Assembly: GCF_023656515.1 (NCBI RefSeq)
Contig: NZ_JAMOFV010000006.1
Span: forward strand, 1,775,243 to 1,839,242
From: Clostridium swellfunianum
GTDB lineage: Bacteria; Bacillota; Clostridia; Clostridiales; Clostridiaceae
DNA: 64,000 nucleotides
Reading direction: 5' to 3'
Every line of letters starts with the position of its first letter. The stretch's first letter is position 1. Below the pieces are notes generated by a model. That model did no database searches and was not told the origin of the DNA. It worked only from the letters and a program-made list of their open reading frames with translations. A program made the translations under genes and the position numbers. Shown one piece after another: positions 27,771 through 36,169 of the stretch.

Positions 27771-27820
27771 AAAAATGCTTTCTGAACATTGAGAGATTAG
27801 TTCAGGGAGCATTTTTTATT
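27771..27820 (+). terminator. intrinsic terminator of the opp operon
   Basis: AAATGCT-CTGAAC and GTTCAG-AGCATTT stem followed by TTTTATTT; flanked by A-run so it may also serve the convergent peptidase gene. Confidence 0.85.
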
Positions 27821-27850
27821 TATATAATATTATTTTATAAGAATTTAGTT

Positions 27851-28945
27851 TTAAGGATGAATAATATATGCTATTCTACCTGATGCCTGCCAAGCTTCCT
27901 CAAATTCGTCTAGAAGATATTTTACCCTTACTTTTTCATTGCTTGGAGCAGCTGGGTCATTAACTATTATATATTCTTCATTATCTTCTTCGGTAAAACC
28001 ACAAACTACAATTAGATGCCCATAGGTTTTAGAAATAGGAGCAGCATGAATTATTGGAAGCTTTGCTTCAACCTTCTCGCTATTTTTGTATTTAACACTT
28101 ACTGCTGCTGGATATCCCTTATATACTTCCTTTTTTAAATCATTAATTGAACTGCAGCTTAACACATACGCTTCAAAACCTAAACTGCCTGCAAAGGCTG
28201 TATTAAACGGCCAATTTCCGTAGCCCTTGTATTCTAAGTCATATACCTTTCCAGCAACCTCTATCGGTGTGAGTTTTAAGCCGTAATAATTTAAAATCAT
28301 TGCAACACTTGTAGGACTGCAAATAACACTAGCTATTTTAGAATCCTGAAGCATTTGTGAGAAACATGGCACGTCTAGCTTTTTCTTTAAATAAATCAGC
28401 TCAGGCTCAAAATCGGAAGATAAGTTAAATTCTGATGGGTTTTCTTTTGAATTTCTATAGGTTCCAGCTATGAGCTTAACACAAGGTGTTTTATCTGGAA
28501 TTTCTGTAGTCAGGGTTAGTTTATATCTTACGGCACCGGCGGTTTCCCCCAATGTGCCTTTTACCTTTATTGTATCAGTTTCTATATATGCAAGCTCATT
28601 TGATGAGAGAGCTTTTGGTGCAGAAGAGCTTATGCCGTTTGAATTCCAGGTTCCAAAGGATAACCAATCAGACCAAAGAGGATTATTATGTTTATTTATA
28701 AGTACTTGTGCTTCAATGCCTATATAAGTACCCACAGGTGTATCTGCATTCCAGGATAGTATAAGATTATCAAAAGCAGCAGTGTGTATTATTTCAGAAA
28801 CATACACTCCTTTGTTTATATATTTGTCATTAATTTTGTGAAGTACAATTCTATGTTCTTTTGTAAGTGAAGTTCCACTATAAACACCTTTACTGAAGGA
28901 TTCGAAGGCGTTATGCAGCCATAGATTTTTTTCATACTTATCCAT
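27851..28945 (-). CDS. C39-like cysteine peptidase family protein
   Basis: A 364-residue protein with an N-terminal beta-sandwich of about 180 residues (including WLSFGTWNSNG and VKLIAGTYRNSKE) and a C-terminal papain-like C39_2 domain. The catalytic Cys is in SVICSPTSVAMILNYYG, the His in TYGHLIVVCGF and the Asp/Asn in IIVNDPAAPSN. No signal peptide or membrane segment is visible at the N-terminus (MDKYEKNLWLHNAFES), which is unusual, since such domains mostly act outside. It may act on a cytoplasmic or spore peptide, or leave by a non-classical route. AAAGGGAGC precedes the ATG. Convergent with the opp operon, but no shared operon. Confidence 0.78.
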   Translation of the reverse strand: MDKYEKNLWLHNAFESFSKGVYSGTSLTKEHRIVLHKINDKYINKGVYVSEIIHTAAFDNLILSWNADTPVGTYIGIEAQVLINKHNNPLWSDWLSFGTWNSNGISSSAPKALSSNELAYIETDTIKVKGTLGETAGAVRYKLTLTTEIPDKTPCVKLIAGTYRNSKENPSEFNLSSDFEPELIYLKKKLDVPCFSQMLQDSKIASVICSPTSVAMILNYYGLKLTPIEVAGKVYDLEYKGYGNWPFNTAFAGSLGFEAYVLSCSSINDLKKEVYKGYPAAVSVKYKNSEKVEAKLPIIHAAPISKTYGHLIVVCGFTEEDNEEYIIVNDPAAPSNEKVRVKYLLDEFEEAWQASGRIAYIIHP

Positions 28946-29105
28946 AATTGCTCCCTTTCATAATTAAATGGTTTATATCTTATCATACATAAATATATTA
29001 AAGAATTTATTAAAATATAATTATATAATGATTAAAAAACTTACTATTGGACATAATAAAAATATGGAAAACATATTGTTTTTCGAATTCCATATATTAC
29101 GTAGG

Positions 29106-29146
29106 AAGCAGCTAGTTAGTCCCCCTGACTGGCTGCTGTTTTTTTG
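29106..29146 (+). terminator. orphan intrinsic terminator (possible small RNA 3' end)
   Basis: AGCAGC-AGT and ACT-GCTGCT pair around TAGTCCCCCTG, followed by seven T. No plus-strand gene precedes it: the nearest upstream gene is on the minus strand and diverges from it. It may end a small RNA starting near 29010-29050, or be an attenuator for the downstream operon. Confidence 0.6.
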
Positions 29147-29159
29147 TTTATTTGCCGAA

Positions 29160-29214
29160 CTTAAGAAATTCTTAAGAATTTTTGGCCCTTTTTATTAAGA
29201 AATTTTTATTAACA
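29160..29214 (+). promoter_or_regulatory. CTTAAGAA-repeat operator, site C (upstream of PAP2-VanR/VanS-like operon)
   Basis: CTTAAGAAAT at 29160 and CTTAAGAATT at 29171 (period 11), followed by weaker copies TTAAGA at 29195 and TTAACA at 29209. A TATAAT lies at 29248-29253 with TTGTTT (29225-29230) 17 bases upstream. Related to sites A and B. Confidence 0.5.
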
Positions 29215-29224
29215 TAAGTTTATG

Positions 29225-29253
29225 TTGTTTACCCTGTTCAAAAAGCTTATAAT
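29225..29253 (+). promoter_or_regulatory. candidate promoter for the PAP2 and two-component operon
   Basis: TTGTTT, 17-base spacer, TATAAT; located between operator site C and the first gene. Confidence 0.5.
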
Positions 29254-29336
29254 TGGAATAAAATACTACTGTGGTAAAAATGAAGTTGGGGAACTACTAT
29301 ATATTATACATATTTATCTTTGTGGGGGTATTTATC

Positions 29337-30035
29337 GTGGAAAAAGCCATTATAAGAGAAAGTGCAGTTTATAAAAAATTAAAGGAAAATATTTTACCAT
29401 TAAGTGCTATGGCTTGTTTGGCGCCATTAAATTTAATATACGTAGCGTTAAACAATTCTGAAAGAGGAGCTAAAAGTCTTGTAATATCTTTGGATAATTC
29501 AATACCATTTGTAAAGGCGTTTATTATTCCTTATATTATTTGGTATGGTTTTATATTCTTAACAATGCTTTATTTATGCTGCAAGGATAGAGATATCTAC
29601 TATAAAACATTAACAAGCTACGCATTGGGGCTTATAGCTTCATATATAACTTTTTATTTCTTTCAGACAACGGTGCCGAGACCAGAACTATTAGAAGGAG
29701 ATATACTGACAAGAATGGTAAATTCAATCTATAGTGCAGACCAGCCCTATAACTGTTTCCCAAGCATTCATGTGCTAACAAGTTTTTTAATGGTTAAAGG
29801 AATAATGGCAAGCAATGTAAGAAATAAAGTTAATATGTCTTTGATTTGGATCACGTCTTTTATGATAATTATTTCTACTGTGTTTATTAAGCAGCATGTT
29901 GTCTTTGATGTTATAGGTGGAATTGTGTATGCTGATGTAATATTTAGAGTAGTTGAGTTGTATGGTGGGAGGGTTTTTAGTTGGATAAAGAAACAATTCT
30001 TATCGTTGATGATGAAAAAGAAATTAGAGATTTAG
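29337..30035 (+). CDS. PAP2 (phosphatidic acid phosphatase type 2) superfamily membrane protein
   Basis: A 232-residue protein with six hydrophobic segments. Phosphatase motifs: TTVPRP for motif 1 (basic and Arg-Pro), CFPSIHV for motif 2 with the PSxH, and KQHVVFDVIGG for motif 3 (His and Asp). These enzymes remove phosphate from lipid phosphates such as phosphatidate or undecaprenyl pyrophosphate; here the substrate is unknown. The start at GTG 29337 is chosen because TGGGGG lies 8 bases upstream; longer in-frame starts at 29271 (GTG) and 29280 (ATG) lack a clear ribosome binding site but would add another helix. The C-terminus overlaps the response regulator start by 55 bases. Confidence 0.82.
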   Translation: MEKAIIRESAVYKKLKENILPLSAMACLAPLNLIYVALNNSERGAKSLVISLDNSIPFVKAFIIPYIIWYGFIFLTMLYLCCKDRDIYYKTLTSYALGLIASYITFYFFQTTVPRPELLEGDILTRMVNSIYSADQPYNCFPSIHVLTSFLMVKGIMASNVRNKVNMSLIWITSFMIIISTVFIKQHVVFDVIGGIVYADVIFRVVELYGGRVFSWIKKQFLSLMMKKKLEI

Positions 30036-30676
30036 TTAATATATATTTAAAAAATGAAGGATACAATACAATATTGGCTGAGGATGGAATTGAAGCCATA
30101 GAAATTCTAGAGTCAAAAGATATTCATCTTATAATACTTGATGTAATGATGCCTAAGCTTGATGGAATTCAAGCCTGTATGAAAATAAGAGCAGAGAAAA
30201 ATATGCCTATAATAATGCTCTCCGCAAAAAGTCAGGATATAGATAAAATAAATGGTCTTATTACAGGTGCAGATGATTATATGACAAAACCATTTAACCC
30301 TTTAGAACTTATAGCAAGAGTAAAGTCACAGCTTAGAAGGTATATAAGGCTTAATACACCTATGATTAAAAATGACGGCGTTATTGAAATTGATGATTTG
30401 ACTATAAATGTGGATACTCATGAGATAAAAGTGGAAGGCAAAGACATAAAGCTTACTCCAAGAGAATTTGATATTCTTGAGTTGCTAGCAAGAAACAGAG
30501 GAATAGTTTTCAGCATTGAAAAGATATATGAAAGAGTTTGGAAGGAAGATTTTTTAGAATCTGAAAATACAGTCATGGTTCACATCAGAAAGATAAGGGA
30601 AAAGCTAGAAAAAAACACGAGAAATCCTAAGTATATAAAGACCGTCTGGGGGGTAGGCTACAAGATTGAAAATTAA
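29981..30676 (+). CDS. OmpR/PhoB-family response regulator (VanR-like)
   Basis: A 231-residue regulator with an intact receiver domain: acidic pair DDEKE, phosphorylated Asp54 in LILDVMMPK, Thr/Ser in IMLSAKS, and conserved Lys in YMTKPFNPLELI, all close to VanR. The winged-helix DNA-binding domain follows (IKLTPREFDILELLARNRG). It starts with TTG at 29981 after GGGAGGG and overlaps the PAP2 gene by 55 bases, so the two are translationally coupled. Its operon carries CTTAAGAA repeats upstream that recur at two lipid-related genes, which makes it the leading candidate for their binding protein. The stimulus is unknown. There are no vanH/A/X genes here, so glycopeptide resistance is not implied. 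Confidence 0.93.
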   Translation: MDKETILIVDDEKEIRDLVNIYLKNEGYNTILAEDGIEAIEILESKDIHLIILDVMMPKLDGIQACMKIRAEKNMPIIMLSAKSQDIDKINGLITGADDYMTKPFNPLELIARVKSQLRRYIRLNTPMIKNDGVIEIDDLTINVDTHEIKVEGKDIKLTPREFDILELLARNRGIVFSIEKIYERVWKEDFLESENTVMVHIRKIREKLEKNTRNPKYIKTVWGVGYKIEN

Positions 30677-32192
30677 AATACCAAAAGTTATTAAAATCTT
30701 ATTCGCACCTATATTTCTTTTGCTTAGGCCTTTTAAATTTTTACTTAAGCCTGCTTTCAGATTATATGACTATGTTATGGCAAGAGTAAAAAAAAGTATA
30801 AGGGCAGAGCTTGTTGTCACATTTGTAGTTTGCCTTTTATCAGCAACAGTTGTTTTTGGTATTGCAAATTCCTATTATAAAAAGAACAATAGATACTCAA
30901 GAATTGATTATAGTGGGAGCATAAGTGAAATATCCTCACTTTCTTCTGCCATAGTAAGTGAAATTAATCGTGGAAAATTTAGTGTTAATGATTCCGATAA
31001 AATTATGACCATTATACAAAACCGAGCACGGGTTATTGAGGATGCGAAAATTCTTGTATTAGACCTTGATGGCAAGGTTTTATACAAAACTGGAAATGCC
31101 AGCGAGACACAGATAGATGTTTACAGCCTTATAAAAAATGCCCTTGAAACTAAAAACAATGTTGATTCACGAAAAGAATATGTGAATTTTGCTCCTTTGC
31201 AGTTTAGCGATAATAAAGCTTATGTGGTGGTTAAGGCCGTACCTCAGGCCCATATCGAGTACTACCAGGCAGGAGGGAATTCCTTTTTGGCTCTTTTAAT
31301 TGCCTGTGGGGCTTTTATTATTATATTTATGATGATAACAAAGAATAGAATGCTTTACTTTGAAGAAATTGCAAGAGGAATAATAGAAATTTCAAAAGGA
31401 AATCTTGATTACAGAGTTAATAAAGCAGGAGATGATGAACTTGCTGCCCTTGCCGATAGTATAAATCTAATGGCAAGCGAGCTCCAAAATCAAATAGAAG
31501 CTGAGAGAAGAGCAGAAAGGACAAAAAATGAACTTATAACTAATGTGTCCCATGATCTCAGAACACCTTTAACATCAATTATGGGCTATTTAGGGCTTAT
31601 AAAAGATGATCGATATTCCAGCAAAGAAGAACTTATGGAATATATAAATATTGCCTTTAATAAGTCTGAAAAATTAAAGTTGCTTATTGAGGATTTGTTT
31701 GAATATACAAAGCTAAGCAGCGAAGGTATTAAACTGTACAAGCAACCTGTAAATGTAAATGAATTTTTAGAGCAGCTTATTGAGGAACTTGTACCTTTGG
31801 CTGAGGAAAAGCAAGTATCAATTGCCAAAGAATTTCCAAGCGAGAAAATTACACTTAACTTAGATATAGATAAAATACTAAGAGTTTTTGAAAATTTAAT
31901 TGTGAATGCTATAAAGTATAGCTATAGTCCAGGTGAAATAAAAATTAGAATTACAAAAGATGAAAAAGGAATAGTAATATCGATCCATAATAATGGAGAT
32001 ACTATTCATGCAGAAGAATTGTCAAAGATATTTGACAGGTTTTACAGGCTTGAAAAGTCAAGGTCTTCCTCTACAGGAGGCAGTGGGCTTGGTCTTGCAA
32101 TTGCAAAAAATATAGTTGAGCTTCATGGTGGAAAGATATGGGCAGAAAGCAGAGATAATATCGTAAGCTTTTATGTAAATTTTAATCAATAG
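30666..32192 (+). CDS. sensor histidine kinase (VanS-like)
   Basis: A 508-residue membrane kinase. Two hydrophobic helices near residues 46-66 and 210-228 bracket an extracytoplasmic sensor of about 140 residues (with LDLDGKVLYKTGNASE, PAS-like). HAMP then DHp (NVSHDLRTPLTS, phosphorylated His296) and a complete HATPase domain with N, F, G1 and G2 boxes (FDRFYRLEKSRSS, GGSGLGLAIAKNIV). Starts with TTG 30666, overlapping the regulator by 11 bases. The N-terminal 40 residues are unusually basic and cytoplasmic. Pairs with the response regulator before it. The signal could be membrane or wall damage. Confidence 0.93.
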   Translation: MKIKIPKVIKILFAPIFLLLRPFKFLLKPAFRLYDYVMARVKKSIRAELVVTFVVCLLSATVVFGIANSYYKKNNRYSRIDYSGSISEISSLSSAIVSEINRGKFSVNDSDKIMTIIQNRARVIEDAKILVLDLDGKVLYKTGNASETQIDVYSLIKNALETKNNVDSRKEYVNFAPLQFSDNKAYVVVKAVPQAHIEYYQAGGNSFLALLIACGAFIIIFMMITKNRMLYFEEIARGIIEISKGNLDYRVNKAGDDELAALADSINLMASELQNQIEAERRAERTKNELITNVSHDLRTPLTSIMGYLGLIKDDRYSSKEELMEYINIAFNKSEKLKLLIEDLFEYTKLSSEGIKLYKQPVNVNEFLEQLIEELVPLAEEKQVSIAKEFPSEKITLNLDIDKILRVFENLIVNAIKYSYSPGEIKIRITKDEKGIVISIHNNGDTIHAEELSKIFDRFYRLEKSRSSSTGGSGLGLAIAKNIVELHGGKIWAESRDNIVSFYVNFNQ

Positions 32193-32198
32193 CACAAC

Positions 32199-32219
32199 GC
32201 CGCAGAAATTTCTGCGGCT
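32199..32219 (+). terminator. hairpin after the sensor kinase gene
   Basis: GCCGCAGAAATTTCTGCGGC is a perfect 20-base inverted repeat; only weak T-richness follows. Confidence 0.55.
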
Positions 32220-32365
32220 AAATTATTTTAAGATAGTTATTATAACTCTGTTTAATATTTTTTATAATTATAATACTATCATTATAGAATCTTCACAAAT
32301 TTATGCTATTATATATAGGTACATATGCAAAATAAAAATATTGACAGCATAGAGGGAGGTAAAAA

Positions 32366-33136
32366 ATGAATCCAATAGCTTTTAATTTATTTGGTCTGCC
32401 AATAAGATGGTATGGAATATTAATTTCCTCTGGAATGGTAATAGGTATTTTGCTTGCTTCTTATAACTGCAGGATAAAGCACATTAGCTATGATAGAATG
32501 ATGGACTTAATACTTATAGCACTTCCGGCAGCAATAGTAGGAGCAAGATTATATTATGTTCTCTTCAATTTAGACTATTACTCAAGCAACTTAGGGGAAA
32601 TAATAAATATAAGACAAGGCGGTCTTGCTATACACGGCGGTGTACTATTCGCTTTAATAGCAGCTTACATTTACGCAAGAAAGAGTAACCTTGAATTTAT
32701 AAAATATGCAGACGCTGCAGCGCCATCCATTATTTTAGCGCAGGCTATAGGAAGATGGGGCAACTTTTTTAATCAGGAAGCTCACGGTGGAGAAGTTACA
32801 AAGGAATTTATCAGCCGTTTTCCAGGTTTTATTCAAAATGGGATGTTTATTGAAGGAACTTACTACCATCCCACCTTTTTATATGAATCTGTATGGAATT
32901 TAGCCGTGTTTGCTGTACTTATGGTTATAATAAAAAAGACATCGAAAAATGGTCTCACCTTCTTTACATATATTGGGTTATATTCTGTAGGAAGATTTAT
33001 TATAGAAGGATTAAGAACTGATAGCCTGATGATGGGGCCAATAAGAGTAGCGCAGTTAGTAAGTTTAAGTGGAATTGTGATTTGGCTTGTTTATTTATTC
33101 TTTGCATTCTTTAGGAAGAAAAGGGATGTGGTATGA
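32366..33136 (+). CDS. lgt: prolipoprotein diacylglyceryl transferase
   Basis: A 256-residue membrane enzyme that transfers diacylglyceryl from phosphatidylglycerol to the lipobox Cys of prolipoproteins. The signature [16 protein letters not shown] is present, with a conserved Arg near [15 protein letters not shown] and the HGG in GGLAIHGGV. Seven hydrophobic helices fit. AGGGAGG precedes ATG 32366. Overlaps nifS by 4 bases, so it is the first gene of the lgt-nifS-thiI operon. The window contains at least two lipoproteins (the Opp binding protein and a BMP-like protein) that need it. Confidence 0.95.
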   Translation: MNPIAFNLFGLPIRWYGILISSGMVIGILLASYNCRIKHISYDRMMDLILIALPAAIVGARLYYVLFNLDYYSSNLGEIINIRQGGLAIHGGVLFALIAAYIYARKSNLEFIKYADAAAPSIILAQAIGRWGNFFNQEAHGGEVTKEFISRFPGFIQNGMFIEGTYYHPTFLYESVWNLAVFAVLMVIIKKTSKNGLTFFTYIGLYSVGRFIIEGLRTDSLMMGPIRVAQLVSLSGIVIWLVYLFFAFFRKKRDVV

Positions 33137-34275
33137 TGGAAGTTTATTTAGATAATAGTGCTACTACAAAACCGTATGAAGAAGTTATAGAAGCTGTTGC
33201 TGACGTTATGAGAAATTACTACGGTAACCCATCCTCAGCTCACAAGCTAGGTCTTCAAGCCGAGAAAAAAATGAATGAAAGCAGAGATATTATTGCCAAA
33301 AGCCTAAACTGTTCTAAGGAAGAAATTGTATTTACATCAGGAGGAAGCGAAAGTAATAATTTTTTAATACGAGGCTTTCTGAAGGAAGGTTCTCATGTTA
33401 TTACTACAAATATAGAGCATCCAAGCGTATTGAATATGTGCAAGGAACTGGAGAATTCAGGATTTAGAATTACATATTTAAGAGTTGATGAAAGAGGTAA
33501 AATAAACTTAGAGGAGCTAGAAAGTTCTATCACAAAAGACACCTCCATTGTAAGCATAATGCATGTAAACAACGAAATAGGTGTAGCACAAGATATTGAA
33601 AAAATAGGCAAGCTTATAAAGGAAAAGAGCAGCAGAGTGAAATTTCATGTGGATGCTGTGCAAAGCTATGGAAAATATAGAATTGATGTGCAAAAATGCA
33701 AAATTGATTTATTGTCTGCAAGCGGTCATAAGATTCATGGACCTAGAGGAGTAGGTTTTGCTTATATTAGAAAGGGATTGGTTCCTAAGCCTTTAATTTT
33801 TGGAGGCGGTCAGGAAAGAAGCTTTCGTTCAGGTACTGAAAATCTTGCTGCTATAGCTGGATTAGCAAAAGCTTCAGAAATTATTTATTATGATATTGCC
33901 CAAAAGTTTCATAAAGTGATTGAGCTAAAAGCCTATTTTATTGATAAACTATGCAAAGTTGATAGCATTAAGGTAAATAGTCCACTTGGAGAAGATTTCT
34001 CGCCATATGTATTGAGCGTATCTTTTATAGGTGCCAGGGCTGAAGTTCTTCTTCATTTATTGGAAGAAGGCGGCATTTATGTATCAACTGGATCAGCATG
34101 TTCATCGAAGGATACAAAAGACAGTCACGTTCTTAAGGCAATAGGCCTTAAAGACAACGAGATAAAAGGAACTATAAGATTTAGTTTCAACAGCAGCAAT
34201 ACTATGGAAGAAATAGATTACACATTAGATGTTATTGAAAGATCATTAAGATTTTTAAGGAGAGTTAGCAAATGA
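33133..34275 (+). CDS. cysteine desulfurase, NifS-like (IscS group)
   Basis: A 380-residue PLP-dependent enzyme that releases sulfur from cysteine as an enzyme-bound persulfide. The PLP Lys is K200 in [10 protein letters not shown] and the acceptor Cys is C323 in [10 protein letters not shown]. It overlaps lgt by 4 bases (ATGA) and thiI by 4 bases. Pairing with thiI is the arrangement of B. subtilis nifZ-thiI, so sulfur is probably delivered to ThiI for tRNA 4-thiouridine. Start ATG 33133; 33136 is also possible. Confidence 0.93.
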   Translation: MMEVYLDNSATTKPYEEVIEAVADVMRNYYGNPSSAHKLGLQAEKKMNESRDIIAKSLNCSKEEIVFTSGGSESNNFLIRGFLKEGSHVITTNIEHPSVLNMCKELENSGFRITYLRVDERGKINLEELESSITKDTSIVSIMHVNNEIGVAQDIEKIGKLIKEKSSRVKFHVDAVQSYGKYRIDVQKCKIDLLSASGHKIHGPRGVGFAYIRKGLVPKPLIFGGGQERSFRSGTENLAAIAGLAKASEIIYYDIAQKFHKVIELKAYFIDKLCKVDSIKVNSPLGEDFSPYVLSVSFIGARAEVLLHLLEEGGIYVSTGSACSSKDTKDSHVLKAIGLKDNEIKGTIRFSFNSSNTMEEIDYTLDVIERSLRFLRRVSK

Positions 34276-35420
34276 GAAAGCTAGTTTTAGTAAAATATGC
34301 CCCGGAAATATTTCTTAAGGGTTTAAATAGAAACAGATTTGAAAAAAAGCTTAGAGATAATATTAAAAGAGTGCTTCAAGGATCTGATTATGAGTTTGTT
34401 GTAGATCAGGGAAGATGGTTTATTTATTCAGACGATCTCGAAGAAGTAATTGACAAAGTTATGAAGGTATTTGGAGTTTCAGAAGTTAGCATTGTTACTG
34501 AAGTTGAACCTTCTATGGAAGAAATAAAGAAACAGGCCGTAGAAGCAATTAAGGAAAGTGGAGCTTCAACTTTTAAAGTAGAAACCAACAGAGCAAACAA
34601 GAATTTCCCAGGAAATTCCATGGATATTAGTAGGGAAATAGGCGCACATATTTTAAAGATTGTTCCGGGACTAACTGTTAAGATTAATAAACCTGAGTTT
34701 ATAGTAAATGTGGAAATAAGAGAGCAAATGGCTTATGTTTATCAGAGAAAGGTTAAAGCTGTTGGCGGGCTTCCTTATGGGATGAACGGGAGCACTATGC
34801 TCATGCTTTCTGGTGGTATAGATTCACCTGTTGCAGGATATATGATGGCAAGAAGAGGGGTTGAGGTGAGCTGTGTTTATTACCATAGCCATCCATATAC
34901 AAGCGAAAGGGCTAAAGAAAAAGTAAAGCAATTAGCTGCTATACTAAGTAATTATACAGGCAGTATAAAGCTTTACGTTGTGCCATTTACTGACATTCAA
35001 ATGTCAATTATTGATAAGTGCAGAGAAGACGAACTTACAATAATAATGAGAAGATTTATGACAAGAATAGCCTGCAAACTGGCTGATAAGCTTAATGTGC
35101 AATCAGTAACTACAGGTGAAAGCATAGGTCAAGTTGCCAGCCAAACTATGGAAGGATTGGTTGTAAGCACAGATGTAGCTGACAGACCAATGTTTAGACC
35201 TCTTATTGCTATGGATAAGCAAGATATTATGGATATATCCAGGCAAATTGGGACTTATGAAACCTCTATACTTCCATATGAAGACTGCTGCACAATTTTT
35301 GTTCCAAAGCATCCAAAAACAAAACCTGCATTAGATAAAATGAGAAAAGCAGAAAGTATCTTAGAAGTTGATAGATTAGTTGAAGAAGCAATCGAAAATA
35401 TGGAAACTTACGAGCTATAG
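34272..35420 (+). CDS. thiI: tRNA 4-thiouridine synthase
   Basis: A 382-residue ThiI without the C-terminal rhodanese domain of the E. coli protein, as in Bacillus. N-terminal NFLD region, THUMP domain (KQAVEAIKESGASTFKVETNR), then the PP-loop MLMLSGGIDSPVAGYMMARRG that adenylates U8 of tRNA. GESIGQVASQT and RPLIAMDKQDI are typical. Sulfur is presumably provided by the cysteine desulfurase encoded immediately upstream. Overlaps it by 4 bases. Strong terminator after. Confidence 0.95.
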   Translation: MRKLVLVKYAPEIFLKGLNRNRFEKKLRDNIKRVLQGSDYEFVVDQGRWFIYSDDLEEVIDKVMKVFGVSEVSIVTEVEPSMEEIKKQAVEAIKESGASTFKVETNRANKNFPGNSMDISREIGAHILKIVPGLTVKINKPEFIVNVEIREQMAYVYQRKVKAVGGLPYGMNGSTMLMLSGGIDSPVAGYMMARRGVEVSCVYYHSHPYTSERAKEKVKQLAAILSNYTGSIKLYVVPFTDIQMSIIDKCREDELTIIMRRFMTRIACKLADKLNVQSVTTGESIGQVASQTMEGLVVSTDVADRPMFRPLIAMDKQDIMDISRQIGTYETSILPYEDCCTIFVPKHPKTKPALDKMRKAESILEVDRLVEEAIENMETYEL

Positions 35421-35429
35421 TATATTTAC

Positions 35430-35471
35430 ATCTCTGAGAATAACTAAAAGTTATCTCAGAGATTTTTTTAG
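35430..35471 (+). terminator. intrinsic terminator of lgt-nifS-thiI
   Basis: ATCTCTGAGA-AACT and AGTT-TCTCAGAGAT stem followed by seven T. Confidence 0.9.
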
Positions 35472-35891
35472 TAAAGCTGAAAGAAGCTGCGAAAGCTAAT
35501 AATGAGGCTAAAAGCACACTTATGGATAATTAATAACTTAATTGACTTAACTAAAATTGATTCAGGCAATTTACAACTAAACATTAGAAGATGCAATATT
35601 GTTGAAAGCGTTGAAGCTTTTGTTCAGGCAGTTGTTGACTATGCTTCAAATAAAAACATTTCCATCATATTCGATACTGATATAGAAATAGAGGAATATA
35701 AGCTACAGCTTATATTTGAAAGCCTTAGGCAGGCAGATAACCTGCTCGCAAGAAGAAGTGAAGGTAGTGGAATTGGGCTCGGCCTTGTTAAGCACCTTGC
35801 AGAAAGGCATAATGGAATTGTTAATGTTCTAAGTAAATAAGGCGAAGGATACCAGTTTATTGTTATATTGCCTATGCTCTTAAACTTATGA
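35471..35891 (+). pseudogene. decayed sensor histidine kinase
   Basis: Fragments of a hybrid-type histidine kinase in several frames. In one frame 35472-35520 encodes the coiled-coil before an H-box (VKLKEAAKANNEAKSTL). The H-box itself is missing, and after a frame change 35502-35700 gives NLIDLTKIDSGNLQLN and IVESVEAFVQAVVDYA, the second DHp helix. The N-box region is deleted, then ESLRQADNLLARRSEGSGIGLGLVKHL (F and G boxes) follows. A TAA at 35838 cuts off GEGYQFIVILPML, the end of the ATPase domain. Two deletions, one frameshift and one nonsense codon make a functional kinase impossible. Confidence 0.8.
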
Positions 35892-35924
35892 AAAAGATAT
35901 AAAAAGATATAGAGACTTAGGAGG

Positions 35925-36045
35925 AAATATAAGTTTTGTAGAATATTTTGAACTTGATAAATCGCACATGAGAATTCATGAGGAACTGAAAATAAAGGCT
36001 TTATGTATTTTAATAATTACTATGAAGAGAATAAAGTTTTAAAGA
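35925..36045 (+). other. unexplained degenerate stretch between kinase remnant and hydrolase gene
   Basis: One frame reads RDLGGNISFVEYFELDKSHMRIHEELKIK from about 35923, after a GGAGGA-like site, then runs into stops. It could be the tail of another decayed gene from the kinase locus. No start codon is convincing. Nothing else is seen up to the promoter of the next gene. Confidence 0.25.
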
Positions 36046-36169
36046 AAAAGTAAAACCTTTATAGAATGTCATATTTTACCGAGAAATTTATATTATATTT
36101 ATGATATAATACTTTTGTAAATAATCTGGTAGGAATCAAAAGGTAATTATGATATAAGGGGGTTCTGAA

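Noticed and set aside
28968-29198. 76-residue plus-strand ORF in the peptidase-PAP2 gap
   Set aside because: It runs through a strong terminator hairpin and has no ribosome binding site.
29981-32192. Vancomycin-resistance VanRS system
   Set aside because: Only the regulator and kinase resemble VanR/VanS; no vanH, vanA/B or vanX genes are near, and the VanW gene at 45399 is far away.
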